Shown here in pieces: positions 16,918 to 27,111 of a stretch of DNA of 51,011 nucleotides. Position 1 is the first letter of the stretch, and each line of letters opens with the position of its first letter. The position numbers and the translations under genes are program-made. The stretch is from Methylophaga muralis (GTDB lineage: Bacteria > Pseudomonadota > Gammaproteobacteria > Nitrosococcales > Methylophagaceae): the NCBI RefSeq assembly GCF_001720165.1, contig NZ_MCRI01000017.1, positions 1 through 51,011 on the forward strand, read 5' to 3'. The notes beneath the pieces were generated by a model that was not told the DNA's origin, ran no database searches, and worked only from the letters and a program-made list of their open reading frames with translations.

Positions 16918-18162
16918 ATGAAATTAGTTAAAAACCTAATGCGTGATTTAAAAACAGCGGCCTTGGTGGCGAGTGTTTCCATCATGAGCTCCAACTATGT
17001 TCATGCTGATGAAGAGATAAAAGTGGGGGTGTTGTTTTCACAAACTGGCGGCCTGTCCATTGTTGAAAAATCACTTGCCAGTGCCACGATGATGGCTATT
17101 GAAGAAATTAATGAGGCTGGTGGTGTTAACGGCATGATCATCAAACCTATTTTGGAAGATGGTGCCAGTGATCCAAAAACATTTAATGAGAAAGTCAGCA
17201 AGCTGGTGATTCGTGATCGGGTAGCGACGGTGTTTGGCGGCTATACCTCAGCTAGCCGTAAAGCCATGCTGCCGGTTATTGAGCGACGCAAAAACCTTTT
17301 GTTTTATCCGACCTTTTATGAAGGTTTTGAATGCTCCAAAAATGTGGTTTATACCGGCTCAGTCCCTAATCAGCAGTTAAATAATTACATTCCATACTTG
17401 GTTAATACGCTAGGTAAGAAGAAATTTTTCATTGTCGGTTCGAATTATGTCTTTCCTAAAGAAATGGCAAAAGTCGCGAAAAAACTCATTGAAGAAAATG
17501 GTGCTGAGTGGGTAGGCGATGATTATCTGGAATTAGGACATTCAGAATGGGGATCTATGGTCAGGAAGATCAAAGATAGTGGTGCCGACATTGTTTTATC
17601 CAACGTCGTCGGTGACTCCATTATTGCTTTCTACCGGGAATTTGCCAATCAGGGTATTTCACAAGCGGATATTCCGATTGCCTCTACAGTTACGTCTGAA
17701 ATTGAGGTCGCAGCATTAGGTGGTAGATTTGCTGCTGGCAGTTACACCTCTTTTCCATACTTTCAGGCAATTGATACAGCCGAAAACAAAGCTTTCATAG
17801 AGCGTTATCAGGCGTATACCAAAGATGCCAACGCAGTTACTCATCATGCAATGGAATCGGCCTATTCAGGGGTTTATCTGTGGGCTGCTGCTATAGAAAA
17901 ATCAGGAGATGTCACCCCTGAAGGGATTCGTGATGCTGTTAAAGGGGTTAGTCAGGAAACACCGAGTGGATTAATGACCGTCAGTAGGGACAATCTTCAT
18001 ACCTCAATGACACCACGCATCGCGCAATGGCAAGAAGACGGACAAGGGCTAATTGTTGATGAATATGACAGTCCCGTGTTGCCGCTTCCTTATTCCGCCT
18101 ACGGAGAAACTGCAGAATCGCTTTATTGCAGTGAGTCAGGGCTAGATAGTTCTAAATTGTAA
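16918..18162 (+). CDS. urtA: Urea ABC transporter, periplasmic urea-binding protein
   Basis: High-affinity urea-binding protein, first gene of the urt-ure operon. The 414 residues include a signal peptide ending VHA/DEE, then IKVGVLFSQTGGLSIVEKS, VFGGYTSASRKAMLPV and LFYPTFYEGFECSKNVVYTG, all UrtA hallmarks. An amide-binding FmdD-like role is the main alternative, but linked urtBCDE and a complete urease cluster favour urea. A GGGA motif precedes the ATG. Expression is likely under NtrC/sigma-54 and leader attenuation. Confidence 0.92.
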   Translation: MKLVKNLMRDLKTAALVASVSIMSSNYVHADEEIKVGVLFSQTGGLSIVEKSLASATMMAIEEINEAGGVNGMIIKPILEDGASDPKTFNEKVSKLVIRDRVATVFGGYTSASRKAMLPVIERRKNLLFYPTFYEGFECSKNVVYTGSVPNQQLNNYIPYLVNTLGKKKFFIVGSNYVFPKEMAKVAKKLIEENGAEWVGDDYLELGHSEWGSMVRKIKDSGADIVLSNVVGDSIIAFYREFANQGISQADIPIASTVTSEIEVAALGGRFAAGSYTSFPYFQAIDTAENKAFIERYQAYTKDANAVTHHAMESAYSGVYLWAAAIEKSGDVTPEGIRDAVKGVSQETPSGLMTVSRDNLHTSMTPRIAQWQEDGQGLIVDEYDSPVLPLPYSAYGETAESLYCSESGLDSSKL

Positions 18163-18181
18163 CGTTAAACATTTCTTTATC

Positions 18182-18211
18182 CACCCTGACTGAAAGGATG
18201 TAGTCAGGGTG
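18182..18211 (+). terminator. Intercistronic hairpin between urtA and urtB
   Basis: Perfect 10-base inverted repeat (CACCCTGACT ... AGTCAGGGTG) with a 10-base loop and a short TTT. Such hairpins after a binding-protein gene commonly cause partial termination or protect the 3' end so that the binding protein is made in excess over the permease. Confidence 0.6.
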
Positions 18212-18231
18212 TTTAACGAGGAGTATTTGAA

Positions 18232-19125
18232 ATGTTAGATACAGTGTTTATAGGTCTTAGTCTCGGTTCGGTCCTGCTCTTGGTTGCCCTTGGATTATCG
18301 ATTGTATATGGCTCGATGGGGGTCATTAACATGGCTCATGGTGAGTTAGTGATGATAGGTGCTTACACCGCGGTGCTGTCACAAATTTATCTGGATATAA
18401 ATTTATTCGCTGCAATCCCTCTCGCCTTTGTAATTTGTGCTGGATTAGGACTGTTGATTGAAAAACTAGTGATCCGTCGACTCTATAACCGTTTGTTTGA
18501 CACCTTGTTAGCCACATGGGGCGTGGCCATTCTGTTACAGCAAGCGATCCGCTTGGAATTCGGTTTATCTTTTTTTGGTATTCATGTTGACGGATTGGGT
18601 CCTGGATTACAGTCGGTAACCGTACCAAAGGTACTCAGCGAACCGATTATGTTAGGGGATTTTGTACTTCAGCCCTATCGAACTTTCATTATTTTGATTT
18701 CCATTGTCCTGGCAGCGTTCACCTGGTTTTTGATGTATCGCACCCGAATCGGCCAACAAGTTCGAGCCATTATGCGTAATAAAGAAATGGCGGCCGCGTG
18801 TGGTATTGATGTCAAGAAAATAAATGCGTTGACCTTTGCTTACGGTTCGGGGTTAGCCGGCGTGGCAGGGGTAATGATGTCAGGGTTTAAAACGGTTATG
18901 CCTGATATGGGCAGTGCAATGGTGGTAGACGGATTTCTGGTCGTAGTTGTCGGTGGAGTAGGTAGTTTGGTCGGTTCAATTGTGGCTTCCGGTGTATTGG
19001 GGCAATTGACGAGTTTTGTGGCATTTTTCAGTAATGACATTATTGCCCGGGCAGTAGTATTTGCCGTCGTCATTTGCATTATTGTGTGGCGTCCGCGCGG
19101 CCTGTTTAATTATAAAGGGCGCTAG
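18232..19125 (+). CDS. urtB: Urea ABC transporter permease
   Basis: Inner-membrane permease of the branched-chain amino acid/LivH class. The 297-residue protein has about eight hydrophobic segments and the motif SIVYGSMGVINMAHGELVMIGAY, then GRQ-like region TRIGQQVRAIMRNKEMAAACGI, the cytoplasmic loop contacting the ATPases. GAGGAG precedes the start. Second gene of the operon; urtC follows with 2 bases between stop and start. Confidence 0.92.
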   Translation: MLDTVFIGLSLGSVLLLVALGLSIVYGSMGVINMAHGELVMIGAYTAVLSQIYLDINLFAAIPLAFVICAGLGLLIEKLVIRRLYNRLFDTLLATWGVAILLQQAIRLEFGLSFFGIHVDGLGPGLQSVTVPKVLSEPIMLGDFVLQPYRTFIILISIVLAAFTWFLMYRTRIGQQVRAIMRNKEMAAACGIDVKKINALTFAYGSGLAGVAGVMMSGFKTVMPDMGSAMVVDGFLVVVVGGVGSLVGSIVASGVLGQLTSFVAFFSNDIIARAVVFAVVICIIVWRPRGLFNYKGR

Positions 19126-19127
19126 TT

Positions 19128-20279
19128 ATGACGCATTCACATTTGAAAATAATGGCTTATGTAATCTTTATTGTCACCGTGTTGATGTTGCCTTTGGCAC
19201 TGGATGAATTCTGGTTGAACCGTACTGCGAAGTATTTAATTTTCGGCATGCTTGGTGTGGCTGTTTCACTAAGTTGGGGCTATGCAGGAATACTCAATCT
19301 GGGGCAGGGTATGTTTTTTGGTGCCGGTGCTTACATGCTGGGTATGAGCTTGAAACTAGCCAGTCCAACCAGCTTGGAACAAGGTACTGAAAGCCCTATT
19401 CCGGACTTTATGATGTGGAACGCGGAGCCCAATGCGGTTATCGATTTATGCTGTATCAATAGTGGCTCATTTTTGTGGATACCGTTTCAATCACAAACGT
19501 TTGGTTTGATTATGGCAATCGCGCTTCCAGTGCTGTTTGCCTGGGCCTTAGGGTCAATCATTTTTAGTAAAGGTATCTCGGGCGTATTTATTTCCATTAT
19601 TACACTGGCATCCGTGTTGTTGATGAGATTACTGGTGGTGGATAACCAAGCGTTGACGGGAGGCTTTAACGGTTTAACAGATTTAGCCTGGTTTACTGTG
19701 TTTGGCTATGAGTTTGATCCATATAGCGTGACCACCTATTACCTGGTGGCTTGCTCACTTATCGTCGTTTTATTGTTGACACGATTACTCATTAACAGTC
19801 GTTCTGGGCTGATTTTGCAGTCAATACGAGATGATCAAAATCGTGCGAAATACCTGGGTTTTGATGCTGCTGCCTATCAAACCTTTTTCTTCTGTGTCTC
19901 AGCGGCGATTTCAGGGTTTGCTGGTTTGTTGTATGTCATTACCTCAGAATTTGCGTCGCCTACCTTTATGGATTTGACCTTCAGTATCACGATGGTGATA
20001 TGGGCAGCTGTGGGTGGCAGAGCTTCAATACTGGGTGCCTGTATAGGGGCAATTGCGATTTCCATGCTTGGGTCATCGGTCAGTGAAAGTGAACTTTTTG
20101 TTGAGTCCTGGCAAGCCATCTTGGGATTGTGCTTTGTGTTGGTTGTTTTATTCATGCCTAACGGTTTAGCTGGAATTGCACATGGACTTTGTAAAAAATT
20201 CGTGGCACGACAAGACGACAAGAAACAGCGAAACGAGCAAAACAAAGCAGAAGAATTAACTAAAGGAGGAGCCGCATGA
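19128..20279 (+). CDS. urtC: Urea ABC transporter permease
   Basis: LivM-class inner-membrane permease pairing with UrtB. The 383-residue protein carries about ten hydrophobic segments, SWGYAGILNLGQGMFFGAGAYMLG, the UrtC-typical insert of about residues 75-120 and SIRDDQNRAKYLGFD, the ATPase-contact loop. The C-terminal tail is Lys/Gln/Glu-rich. The stop overlaps the urtD start. Confidence 0.92.
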   Translation: MTHSHLKIMAYVIFIVTVLMLPLALDEFWLNRTAKYLIFGMLGVAVSLSWGYAGILNLGQGMFFGAGAYMLGMSLKLASPTSLEQGTESPIPDFMMWNAEPNAVIDLCCINSGSFLWIPFQSQTFGLIMAIALPVLFAWALGSIIFSKGISGVFISIITLASVLLMRLLVVDNQALTGGFNGLTDLAWFTVFGYEFDPYSVTTYYLVACSLIVVLLLTRLLINSRSGLILQSIRDDQNRAKYLGFDAAAYQTFFFCVSAAISGFAGLLYVITSEFASPTFMDLTFSITMVIWAAVGGRASILGACIGAIAISMLGSSVSESELFVESWQAILGLCFVLVVLFMPNGLAGIAHGLCKKFVARQDDKKQRNEQNKAEELTKGGAA

Positions 20280-21031
20280 TCGAATCAAAACTCGATCTTT
20301 ATATTGATGGCTTGGGGGTTAATTTCAGCGGTTTTCAGGCAGTCAGCAATTTCAGCATGGTGGTTGCGCACGGTGAAATGCGGGTATTACTTGGTGCTAA
20401 TGGTGCCGGTAAGACTACCTTAATGGACATGATTTGCGGCAAGACCCAATCAACGGAAGGAAAAGTCTTTCTCGGTGAGCAAGAAATTACCAATAAACCA
20501 CCTCATGTCATTGCTCGGCTAGGTATTGGTCGTAAATTTCAAATACCTAGCGTCTTTAAAGAGCTAACGGTTCTACAAAATCTATCGGTGGCTGCCATGA
20601 AGCAAGTTTCTGTATTTGCCAACTTGGGCTCGATGAAACGGCAGATCCATATGGATCGTTTAGCAGAAGTTATGGAACTGACCAACCTGAACAAGAAGGC
20701 TGATCACGTTGCTGGAACTCTGTCACACGGAGAAACGCAATGGCTTGAATTAGCAATGTTAATCATCCGCAACCCGAAGGTTATCTTGCTCGATGAACCA
20801 ACCGCGGGCATGACGGCAGATGAAACATTAAAAACGTCTCGAATCATGAATGACTTAAAAGGTAGGCACACGATTATTGTCGTGGAACACGATATGGCGT
20901 TTGTCCGGGAGATTGCCGACAAAATTACGGTTATGCATCAAGGCAAGTTTTTAGCCGAAGGACGCATCAGTGAAATCGAAAAAAACCAGGCGGTAAAAGA
21001 TGCTTACTTAGGAAGTGGAGGCATTGCGTAA
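20276..21031 (+). CDS. urtD: Urea ABC transporter ATP-binding protein
   Basis: LivG-class ATPase. Walker A GANGAGKTT at about residues 41-49, signature LSHGETQWLELAM (the H-G-E-T-Q variant is typical of UrtD), Walker B VILLDEPTAGM and H-loop VVEHDMAF. 251 residues, usual length. Overlaps urtC by four bases and urtE by one; AAAGGAGG precedes the start. Confidence 0.93.
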   Translation: MIESKLDLYIDGLGVNFSGFQAVSNFSMVVAHGEMRVLLGANGAGKTTLMDMICGKTQSTEGKVFLGEQEITNKPPHVIARLGIGRKFQIPSVFKELTVLQNLSVAAMKQVSVFANLGSMKRQIHMDRLAEVMELTNLNKKADHVAGTLSHGETQWLELAMLIIRNPKVILLDEPTAGMTADETLKTSRIMNDLKGRHTIIVVEHDMAFVREIADKITVMHQGKFLAEGRISEIEKNQAVKDAYLGSGGIA

Positions 21032-21726
21032 TGTTACAGCTTGAATCAGTTAATAGTTTTTACGGTGGCAGTCACATCCTGCACGACATTAATCTGGAGA
21101 TAGAAAAGGGCAAAATTTTTGCGGTATTAGGCCGTAATGGCGTGGGTAAAAGTACGTTATTAAAAACCATAATGGGGTTAACCAGTTCGATGACTGGAAA
21201 GCTACTGTTGAATGAGGACGATCTCAGCACTAAAACCACATTTTCACGGGCACGTGCCGGTATTGGTTATGTGCCGCAGGGACGGGAAATCATTCCAGAT
21301 TTCAGTGTGAAAGAAAATATCTTGATGGGTCGTTTTGCGGACATCAATGGCAAAGTCGAAATCCCAGAATTGGTACCCGAACTGTTTCCATATTTGATGG
21401 ACAACTTGAACCGGGCGGGTGGTTTACTCTCTGGTGGGCAGCAACAGCAGTTAGCCATTGCCAGAGCCTTGGCCACCAATCCGGATATTTTATTATTGGA
21501 TGAACCCACCGAAGGCATTCAGCCGAATATCGTTGAGCAAATTGAAGAATGCATTATTACCCTCAACCAAAAACTTAATTTAACCATCATTCTGGTTGAG
21601 CAAAACATCCGTTTTGCCAAACGTGCTTCCCATGGATTTGTTTTTTTAGATAACGGACGGGTCGTGCTGACCGGAAAAGGTGCTGAACTTACCGATGAAC
21701 TGGCGAATAAACATTTAACGATTTAG
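21031..21726 (+). CDS. urtE: Urea ABC transporter ATP-binding protein
   Basis: LivF-class ATPase of 231 residues, usual length. Walker A GRNGVGKST, the Q-loop region GIGYVPQGREIIPDFSV, signature LSGGQQQQLAIARAL and Walker B ILLLDEPTEGIQPNIV are all present. Start overlaps the urtD stop by one base. It ends the transporter part; ureE follows after 30 bases. Confidence 0.93.
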   Translation: MLQLESVNSFYGGSHILHDINLEIEKGKIFAVLGRNGVGKSTLLKTIMGLTSSMTGKLLLNEDDLSTKTTFSRARAGIGYVPQGREIIPDFSVKENILMGRFADINGKVEIPELVPELFPYLMDNLNRAGGLLSGGQQQQLAIARALATNPDILLLDEPTEGIQPNIVEQIEECIITLNQKLNLTIILVEQNIRFAKRASHGFVFLDNGRVVLTGKGAELTDELANKHLTI

Positions 21727-21756
21727 CAAGATCGGTCAAAGCCAAGAGGAAACAAA

Positions 21757-22212
21757 ATGATTGTTCTGAGTGAAATTATTGGCAGTGCAAATGATGAGTC
21801 GCTTTCTGAAAAGTTGCATCAGTTGCAGCATCAAGGCGGTGTGGAAATTATTAAACTGAATGTGAGTGATACCTCACGTAGCAGGCAAAAAGTGATTACC
21901 GATAAAGGCACAGAGTGCGGTATTGCATTATCACGATCCCAGAAATTGTATAACGGTGCCGTGCTCTATCTGGATAAACATCAAGCTTTTGTCATCAGAG
22001 TTAATGAAGAGCAGTGGTTACGTTTATCGCCGATTGATGCTGAAACCGCGTTGGAACTTGGCTACCATGCCGGTAATTTGCATTGGCGTATTAGGTTTGA
22101 TGGCACTGATTTGTTAGTAGCGCTGGAAGGTCCAGCCCAACGTTACATTGACCGAATTGCGCCGTTAATTGATAGCAAACGTGTGGTTTGTGAAACTCCC
22201 GATGCATGCTGA
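21757..22212 (+). CDS. ureE: Urease accessory protein UreE (nickel chaperone)
   Basis: Nickel-binding metallochaperone delivering Ni to apo-urease. The 151 residues show the N-terminal peptide-binding domain (SRSRQKVITDKGTECGIALSR) and the metal-binding domain with the ELGYHAGNLH segment, where the conserved metal-site His is found. The His-rich C-terminal tail of some UreE proteins is absent. GAGGA lies upstream. The gene overlaps ureF. Confidence 0.88.
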   Translation: MIVLSEIIGSANDESLSEKLHQLQHQGGVEIIKLNVSDTSRSRQKVITDKGTECGIALSRSQKLYNGAVLYLDKHQAFVIRVNEEQWLRLSPIDAETALELGYHAGNLHWRIRFDGTDLLVALEGPAQRYIDRIAPLIDSKRVVCETPDAC

Positions 22213-22912
22213 GCAAGTGTCCAACTCTTCACATTCGGCTGCCTTTGGTATGTTGAATATGCTGCAGTTTGGGGATAGTCAGTTTCCAAGTGGCAGTTTT
22301 GCATTTTCCGGTGGACTTGAAGCGTTATTTAACGATAAAAAAATAGCTACACCCGAGCAAGTTTATGACTTTATCGCCGCCCAACTGAGTGGCCGTTGGA
22401 ATAGTTTGGATCGTGTTGCGTTAGGCCGAAGTTTTCACAACGCCAATCAGTTGGATATTGTCGTAGAAATTGACCAAGAAGTTGATGCTTTAACGTTATC
22501 AGAAGGCTTAAGAATTGGCTCCTGTCGAAATGGTGCCGCTTTATTAAGTATGCATGCACGCTTAGGTACGCCAGGTAGCCTTGAGTATCGTCAAAAACTA
22601 CATAACCATGAAGCCACCGGACATGTGGCGGTCATTCAAGGTTTGGTGTTTCGCCATTGCGGCATGACATTGCTTGAAGCCCAAGTGGCCGGAGCACATG
22701 GGGTCTGTGCAGACTTATTGGGCGCCGCAATGCGCTTAGGGAAGTTAGGGCACTTACATGCACAGCTAATTCGGCAGAACTTAACGTCACATATTGCCGA
22801 ACTTCTGGAGCAACCGGTTTCCGACATACAACAAATGCACAGCTATTTGCCTTCTACAGAAATTGCAGCGATGCGCCACGAAATAAGTGATCAGCGGCTG
22901 TTTGCCAATTAA
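22202..22912 (+). CDS. ureF: Urease accessory protein UreF
   Basis: Accessory protein of the UreDFG activation complex, acting on UreG GTPase turnover. The 236-residue product has LQFGDSQFPSGSFAFSGGLEALF, the UreF N-terminal signature, and IQGLVFRHCGMTLLEA in the middle. The ATG at 22202, which overlaps the ureE end by 11 bases, is preferred to an in-frame ATG 33 bases upstream, since the upstream extension has no family character. Confidence 0.88.
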   Translation: MHAEQVSNSSHSAAFGMLNMLQFGDSQFPSGSFAFSGGLEALFNDKKIATPEQVYDFIAAQLSGRWNSLDRVALGRSFHNANQLDIVVEIDQEVDALTLSEGLRIGSCRNGAALLSMHARLGTPGSLEYRQKLHNHEATGHVAVIQGLVFRHCGMTLLEAQVAGAHGVCADLLGAAMRLGKLGHLHAQLIRQNLTSHIAELLEQPVSDIQQMHSYLPSTEIAAMRHEISDQRLFAN

Positions 22913-22942
22913 CAAATAACCGAGGATATGCGGAGAAATGCT

Positions 22943-23641
22943 ATGTATCTAACCCCATCTGAACTTGAACGATTGACGATCTATACTGCCGCAAAGTTAG
23001 CTCAAGAGCGACGTGATCGAGGCCTGAAATTAAACTACCCGGAGGCGACTGCGATTATTGCCAATGAAATATTGGAAGGCGCTCGTGATGGCCGTTCCGT
23101 TGCAGATCTCATCAGTTATGGCAGCACAATATTAACCACGGATGATGTTTTGCCCGGTGTGAACAGCATGATGCACATGCTGCAGGTTGAAGGTGTCTTT
23201 CCTGATGGTTCCAAGTTAGTCACCGTCCATGATCCTATCCGTCCCGGTAGAGAGTTAGTGCCAGAAGATAGCATCATACCGGGCGAATTATTCCCGGCAG
23301 ACGGTGAAATCGAGCTTAATGCTAATCGTAAAACCATCACCATACGTGCAGTTAATACTGGTGATCGTCCGATTCAGATAGGCAGTCATTATCATTTTTT
23401 TGAAGCCAATAAAGCCTTGCAATTTGATCGTGCAGCCGCCTTTGGTATGCGTCTGGATATTCCTGCCGGCACGGCTGTGCGCTTTGAACCCGGACAAGAA
23501 AAAGAATTTACCTTGTGTGAGTTTGGTGGGGAAAAAGCCTTATATGGTTTGAATAACTTAACCAACGGCAAGGTGACTGATAACACTATCCGTGAAGCGG
23601 CCTTGAAAAAAGCCAAGGCAGAGAACTTTCTAGGAGCATAA
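22943..23641 (+). CDS. ureAB: Fused urease gamma-beta subunit
   Basis: One 232-residue protein carries the gamma subunit (about residues 1-100: [37 protein letters not shown]) and the beta subunit (about 105-220: [47 protein letters not shown]). Separate genes of about 100 residues each are more common; fusions are known in Helicobacter and several other lineages. The ATG at 22943 has GGAG seven bases upstream and begins the family-typical N-terminus, so it is preferred to an ATG at 22928. It precedes ureC by two bases. Confidence 0.92.
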   Translation: MYLTPSELERLTIYTAAKLAQERRDRGLKLNYPEATAIIANEILEGARDGRSVADLISYGSTILTTDDVLPGVNSMMHMLQVEGVFPDGSKLVTVHDPIRPGRELVPEDSIIPGELFPADGEIELNANRKTITIRAVNTGDRPIQIGSHYHFFEANKALQFDRAAAFGMRLDIPAGTAVRFEPGQEKEFTLCEFGGEKALYGLNNLTNGKVTDNTIREAALKKAKAENFLGA

Positions 23642-23643
23642 CA

Positions 23644-25356
23644 ATGGCAAAAATGGGTCGTTTGGAATATGCACAAATGTATGGTCCCACCACGGGAGAC
23701 GGTATACGTTTGGGTGATACCAGTTTGATCGCAGAAGTCGAACATGATTTCACCGTGTATGGTGATGAATGTTTGCATGGTGGCGGTAAGACGTTGCGTG
23801 ATGGCATGGGCATGACTTCGGGGTTAAACAGTGAAGACGGTACGCTGGATATGCTGTTATGCAATGCGCTGATTATTGATCCTGTTGTTGGCATCGTAAA
23901 AGGTGATATTGGTATTAAGGATGGGAAAGTTGTTGCCATTGGTAAAGCCGGCAACCCAGCCATTATGGATGGTGTGGATCCTCGCTTATTGGTTGGGCAG
24001 GCCACTACAGTCAGAGATTCGGAAGGTTTGATTGCCACCCCAGGCGGTATTGATGTGCATGTGCATTTTGATAGTGCCCAGTTGTGTGATCATGCACTGG
24101 CGTCTGGGCTCACCACGCTGTTTGGCGGCTCACTTGGCCCAATCACTGTCGGAATAGATTGTGGTGGGGAATTTAATGTGGGGAAAATGTTACAAGCGGC
24201 TGAAGATTTTCCGGTGAATTTTGGTTTTCTGGGGCGGGGTAATTCCTGTAAACCGCGAGCTTTGTATGATCAGATTGAAGGCGGCTGTGTTGGGCTTAAA
24301 ATTCATGAGGATTGGGGGGCAACACCAGCCACAATCGATACTTGCTTGACCGTTGCGGATGAACTGGATTTCCAGGTGCAATTACATACCGATACGCTCA
24401 ATGAAAGTGGCTTTGTTGAGAACACAATGGCGGCAATTAAAGGTCGCACCATCCATATGTATCACACCGAAGGCGCGGGTGGTGGTCATGCTCCGGACAT
24501 CATTTCTGTGGTCGAACAAATGAATTGTCTGCCTTCCTCTACCAACCCCACCAATCCTTTTACTCACAACACTTTCGATGAACATTTAGATATGACGATG
24601 GTGTGCCATCATTTAAATCCGGCAATTCCTGAAGATGTCGCGTTTGCTGAAAGTCGTATTCGGGCACAAACCATTGCAGCCGAGGATATTTTGCATGACA
24701 TCGGAGCCATTTCAATGCTGGGTTCGGATAGCCAGGGAATGGGGCGTATTAATGAGGTGATTACCAGAACCTGGCAGCTTGCCAGTAAGATGAAAGATCA
24801 GCGTGGACGGTTAGATACTGAAACTTCCAGAATTGGCGACAACGAGCGTATCAAACGATATATCGCCAAATACACGATTAATGCCGCGAAAAGCTTTGGA
24901 GTTGATCAGCATATCGGTTCGATAGAGCCGGGAAAGATGGCCGATATTGTGTTGTGGAAGCCGGCGATGTTTGGCTCTAAACCGGAAATTATTGTTAAAG
25001 GCGGGTTCATTGTCTACGGCGCGATGGGGGACAGTGCAGCTTCTTTGATGACCTGCGAGCCCATCATTATGCGGCCACAGTGGGGAGCATTTGGATTGGC
25101 CAAGCAAAAGCTGAGTGCAAACTTTGTGAATCCGCTGGCGATAAAAAATGGTTTGGCCGAAAAGTTGGGACTGAAGAAACAGCTGCTGCCGGCAAGTGGC
25201 ACCCGAAATCTCAAAAAGAGCGATATGTTGCACAACGATGTTTGCCCTGAAATGCGAGTCGATCCACAAACCTTTGATGTGTTTGTGAATGGCGAATTAG
25301 CGACATGTGAACCCGCGACCGAATTGCCCTTAACTCAGAGGTATATATTGAGATGA
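23644..25356 (+). CDS. ureC: Urease alpha (catalytic) subunit
   Basis: Catalytic subunit hydrolysing urea at a bi-nickel site. In 570 residues all expected ligands are visible: His139 and His141 (GGIDVHVHF), the carbamylated Lys219 (GLKIHEDWG), His248 ([13 protein letters not shown]), His274 ([12 protein letters not shown]), flap Cys321-His322 (VCHHL) and Asp362 (GSDSQGMGR). The loop after the HxH motif is shorter and unlike standard bacterial ureases ([11 protein letters not shown], and [21 protein letters not shown] for the usual Thr/Pro-rich stretch), so this belongs to a divergent clade. The stop overlaps ureG. Confidence 0.94.
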   Translation: MAKMGRLEYAQMYGPTTGDGIRLGDTSLIAEVEHDFTVYGDECLHGGGKTLRDGMGMTSGLNSEDGTLDMLLCNALIIDPVVGIVKGDIGIKDGKVVAIGKAGNPAIMDGVDPRLLVGQATTVRDSEGLIATPGGIDVHVHFDSAQLCDHALASGLTTLFGGSLGPITVGIDCGGEFNVGKMLQAAEDFPVNFGFLGRGNSCKPRALYDQIEGGCVGLKIHEDWGATPATIDTCLTVADELDFQVQLHTDTLNESGFVENTMAAIKGRTIHMYHTEGAGGGHAPDIISVVEQMNCLPSSTNPTNPFTHNTFDEHLDMTMVCHHLNPAIPEDVAFAESRIRAQTIAAEDILHDIGAISMLGSDSQGMGRINEVITRTWQLASKMKDQRGRLDTETSRIGDNERIKRYIAKYTINAAKSFGVDQHIGSIEPGKMADIVLWKPAMFGSKPEIIVKGGFIVYGAMGDSAASLMTCEPIIMRPQWGAFGLAKQKLSANFVNPLAIKNGLAEKLGLKKQLLPASGTRNLKKSDMLHNDVCPEMRVDPQTFDVFVNGELATCEPATELPLTQRYILR

Positions 25357-25997
25357 AGTCATTAACATTGTCAGTAATGCCTGGTCCAGCGAGAGTAGGT
25401 ATCGGCGGACCGGTGGGGTCAGGTAAAACGGCTTTAATCGAAAAGTTAATCCCTGCTTTTAAACAACGCAATATCGAAATTGGCGTAATTACTAATGATT
25501 TGGTTACCAAAGAAGATGCAGAGCGGCTTCGTAAAAGTGGCTTAATTGCACCTGAACGCGTTGCTGCAGTAGAAGCGGGAGCTTGCCCACATACCGTTAT
25601 TCGTGAAGATCCGACGTTGAATATTGAAGCGGCTGAACAAATGGCGCTCAAATTTCCACAGATAGAACTGATTTTAATTGAAAGCGGCGGTGATAACCTT
25701 GCTTCAACGTTTTCATTGGATTTGGTGGATCAGTGGATGTTTGTAATTGATGTGGCGGGTGGAGATGATATTCCCAGAAAGAAAGGCCCAGGAGTACTAC
25801 AAAGTGATTTGTTAGTAATAAACAAAAAAGACTTGGCGCCATATGTTGGTGTGAATTTTGACGCGATGTACGCTGAAGCGTTAGCCGTGCGAGAGAATCG
25901 TCCGGTTGCCGCGATAAATAGTCGTTCTGGTGAAGGCGTCGAGGCTGTTGTTGACTTTATCGTGAACAATTTACTGTTTAACAAAACTGCAGCCTAA
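25353..25997 (+). CDS. ureG: Urease accessory GTPase UreG
   Basis: SIMIBI-class GTPase driving nickel insertion with UreD and UreF. Of 214 residues, the P-loop GPVGSGKT is at about 19-26, the metal-binding CPH motif occurs in [25 protein letters not shown] is the switch region and [10 protein letters not shown] gives the guanine-specificity motif. No His-rich N-terminus. Start overlaps ureC by four bases. Confidence 0.94.
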   Translation: MKSLTLSVMPGPARVGIGGPVGSGKTALIEKLIPAFKQRNIEIGVITNDLVTKEDAERLRKSGLIAPERVAAVEAGACPHTVIREDPTLNIEAAEQMALKFPQIELILIESGGDNLASTFSLDLVDQWMFVIDVAGGDDIPRKKGPGVLQSDLLVINKKDLAPYVGVNFDAMYAEALAVRENRPVAAINSRSGEGVEAVVDFIVNNLLFNKTAA

Positions 25998-26035
25998 GCA
26001 CTCATGTGGACAATTGCTACTCTGAAGGAATGTTG

Positions 26036-26974
26036 ATGAATGGTTTCAGCGAAGGGCCAAACAACATCAGCTTGGCGGCTACATCTGAAACATCCTCGAT
26101 TTTGCCCCCGGTTTCATTGACTCAATCGCGGCGTGCCAGGGCAGCGTTAACCTTTTCAACCGATCCCTCAGGGAAAACGTTTCTGGCAGGTCAGAGAGCC
26201 GAACATCCGTTTCATCTCACCAGACCATTTCAGTTTAAACAGGACCCTGAGGGCATGGTCACGCTTTATTTACAGTCATCCTCCGGCGGTCTGTATCGCG
26301 GCGATGAGTTGAAAATGGATGTAAAACTTGAGGAAAATGCTCAGCTGCATTTAACCACTCAGGCCAGCACAATTGTTCATCACACTCGAGGCCAGACAGC
26401 AAAACAATCTCTCAACTTAAAACTGGCAAAAAACAGTTACTGTGAATATCTACCAGACCCGACTGTATTATTTAGTGGCGCAGCGTTTTGTTCTGATATT
26501 CGAGTAGAAATTGCTGAAAATGCCCGTCTTCTGTTGTCGGATAGCTTTAGTTGGCATGATCCGCGTTATAAAAACAGAGCTGCCGATGAGGTTGCCGATC
26601 AAGCTTTCGATTTTTATCACAGCTCTATCGAAATCTTTAACCAAAAGGGTAAAGCGATTGTGCTGGATAGATTTCGTTTAACGGGTGAAGTCGCCTTAAG
26701 CCAAAACTGTGCAGTGCATGGTGAATATGAAGCTCAAGGAACCATTCTACTCATAGATTTGGCGCTATCGGAGCAGGTATTACTTTCTTTAAGGGAAATG
26801 TTGTATCAAGTTACGGATTGCTATGCTGGCGCTTCAAAACTTCCTAACGACAGTGGTTTAATTATTCGCTTTTTGGCGGAAGATAATATTGCTTTGCAGC
26901 ATCTACTGCTGCAAAGCTGGATTTTATTGCGTGAACAATTGTTCGGTAAAACACCACTACAAAGACGAAAGTAG
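26036..26974 (+). CDS. ureD: Urease accessory protein UreD (UreH)
   Basis: Scaffold protein that binds apo-urease and recruits UreF and UreG. The 312 residues include RARAALTFSTDPSGKTFL, SSSGGLYRGDELKMDVKLEENAQLHLTTQAST and CEYLPDPTVLFSGAAF, family-typical. The ATG at 26036 has AAGGA six bases upstream and is preferred to a GTG at 26006. It is placed last in the operon, whereas ureD is usually first. No terminator was recognised in the 137 bases before the convergent cheV. Confidence 0.87.
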   Translation: MNGFSEGPNNISLAATSETSSILPPVSLTQSRRARAALTFSTDPSGKTFLAGQRAEHPFHLTRPFQFKQDPEGMVTLYLQSSSGGLYRGDELKMDVKLEENAQLHLTTQASTIVHHTRGQTAKQSLNLKLAKNSYCEYLPDPTVLFSGAAFCSDIRVEIAENARLLLSDSFSWHDPRYKNRAADEVADQAFDFYHSSIEIFNQKGKAIVLDRFRLTGEVALSQNCAVHGEYEAQGTILLIDLALSEQVLLSLREMLYQVTDCYAGASKLPNDSGLIIRFLAEDNIALQHLLLQSWILLREQLFGKTPLQRRK

Positions 26975-27111
26975 TCTTGGCCTTAGCAATCAGAAATATC
27001 TTTATCAGCTCAGAAACTCAATTTCGTTTAACGTCGAAACTCAAATTAATCCGTTCAAGGTCATAACCTATACAATTCGTACAGCAATAAGAATTTCTTG
27101 TGCACTAGTTT

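Noticed and set aside
23586-25651. Several long open frames on the minus strand opposite ureC and ureG
   Set aside because: They lie antisense to strongly conserved urease genes, show no family features and have no ribosome-binding sites; they follow from codon bias of the real genes.
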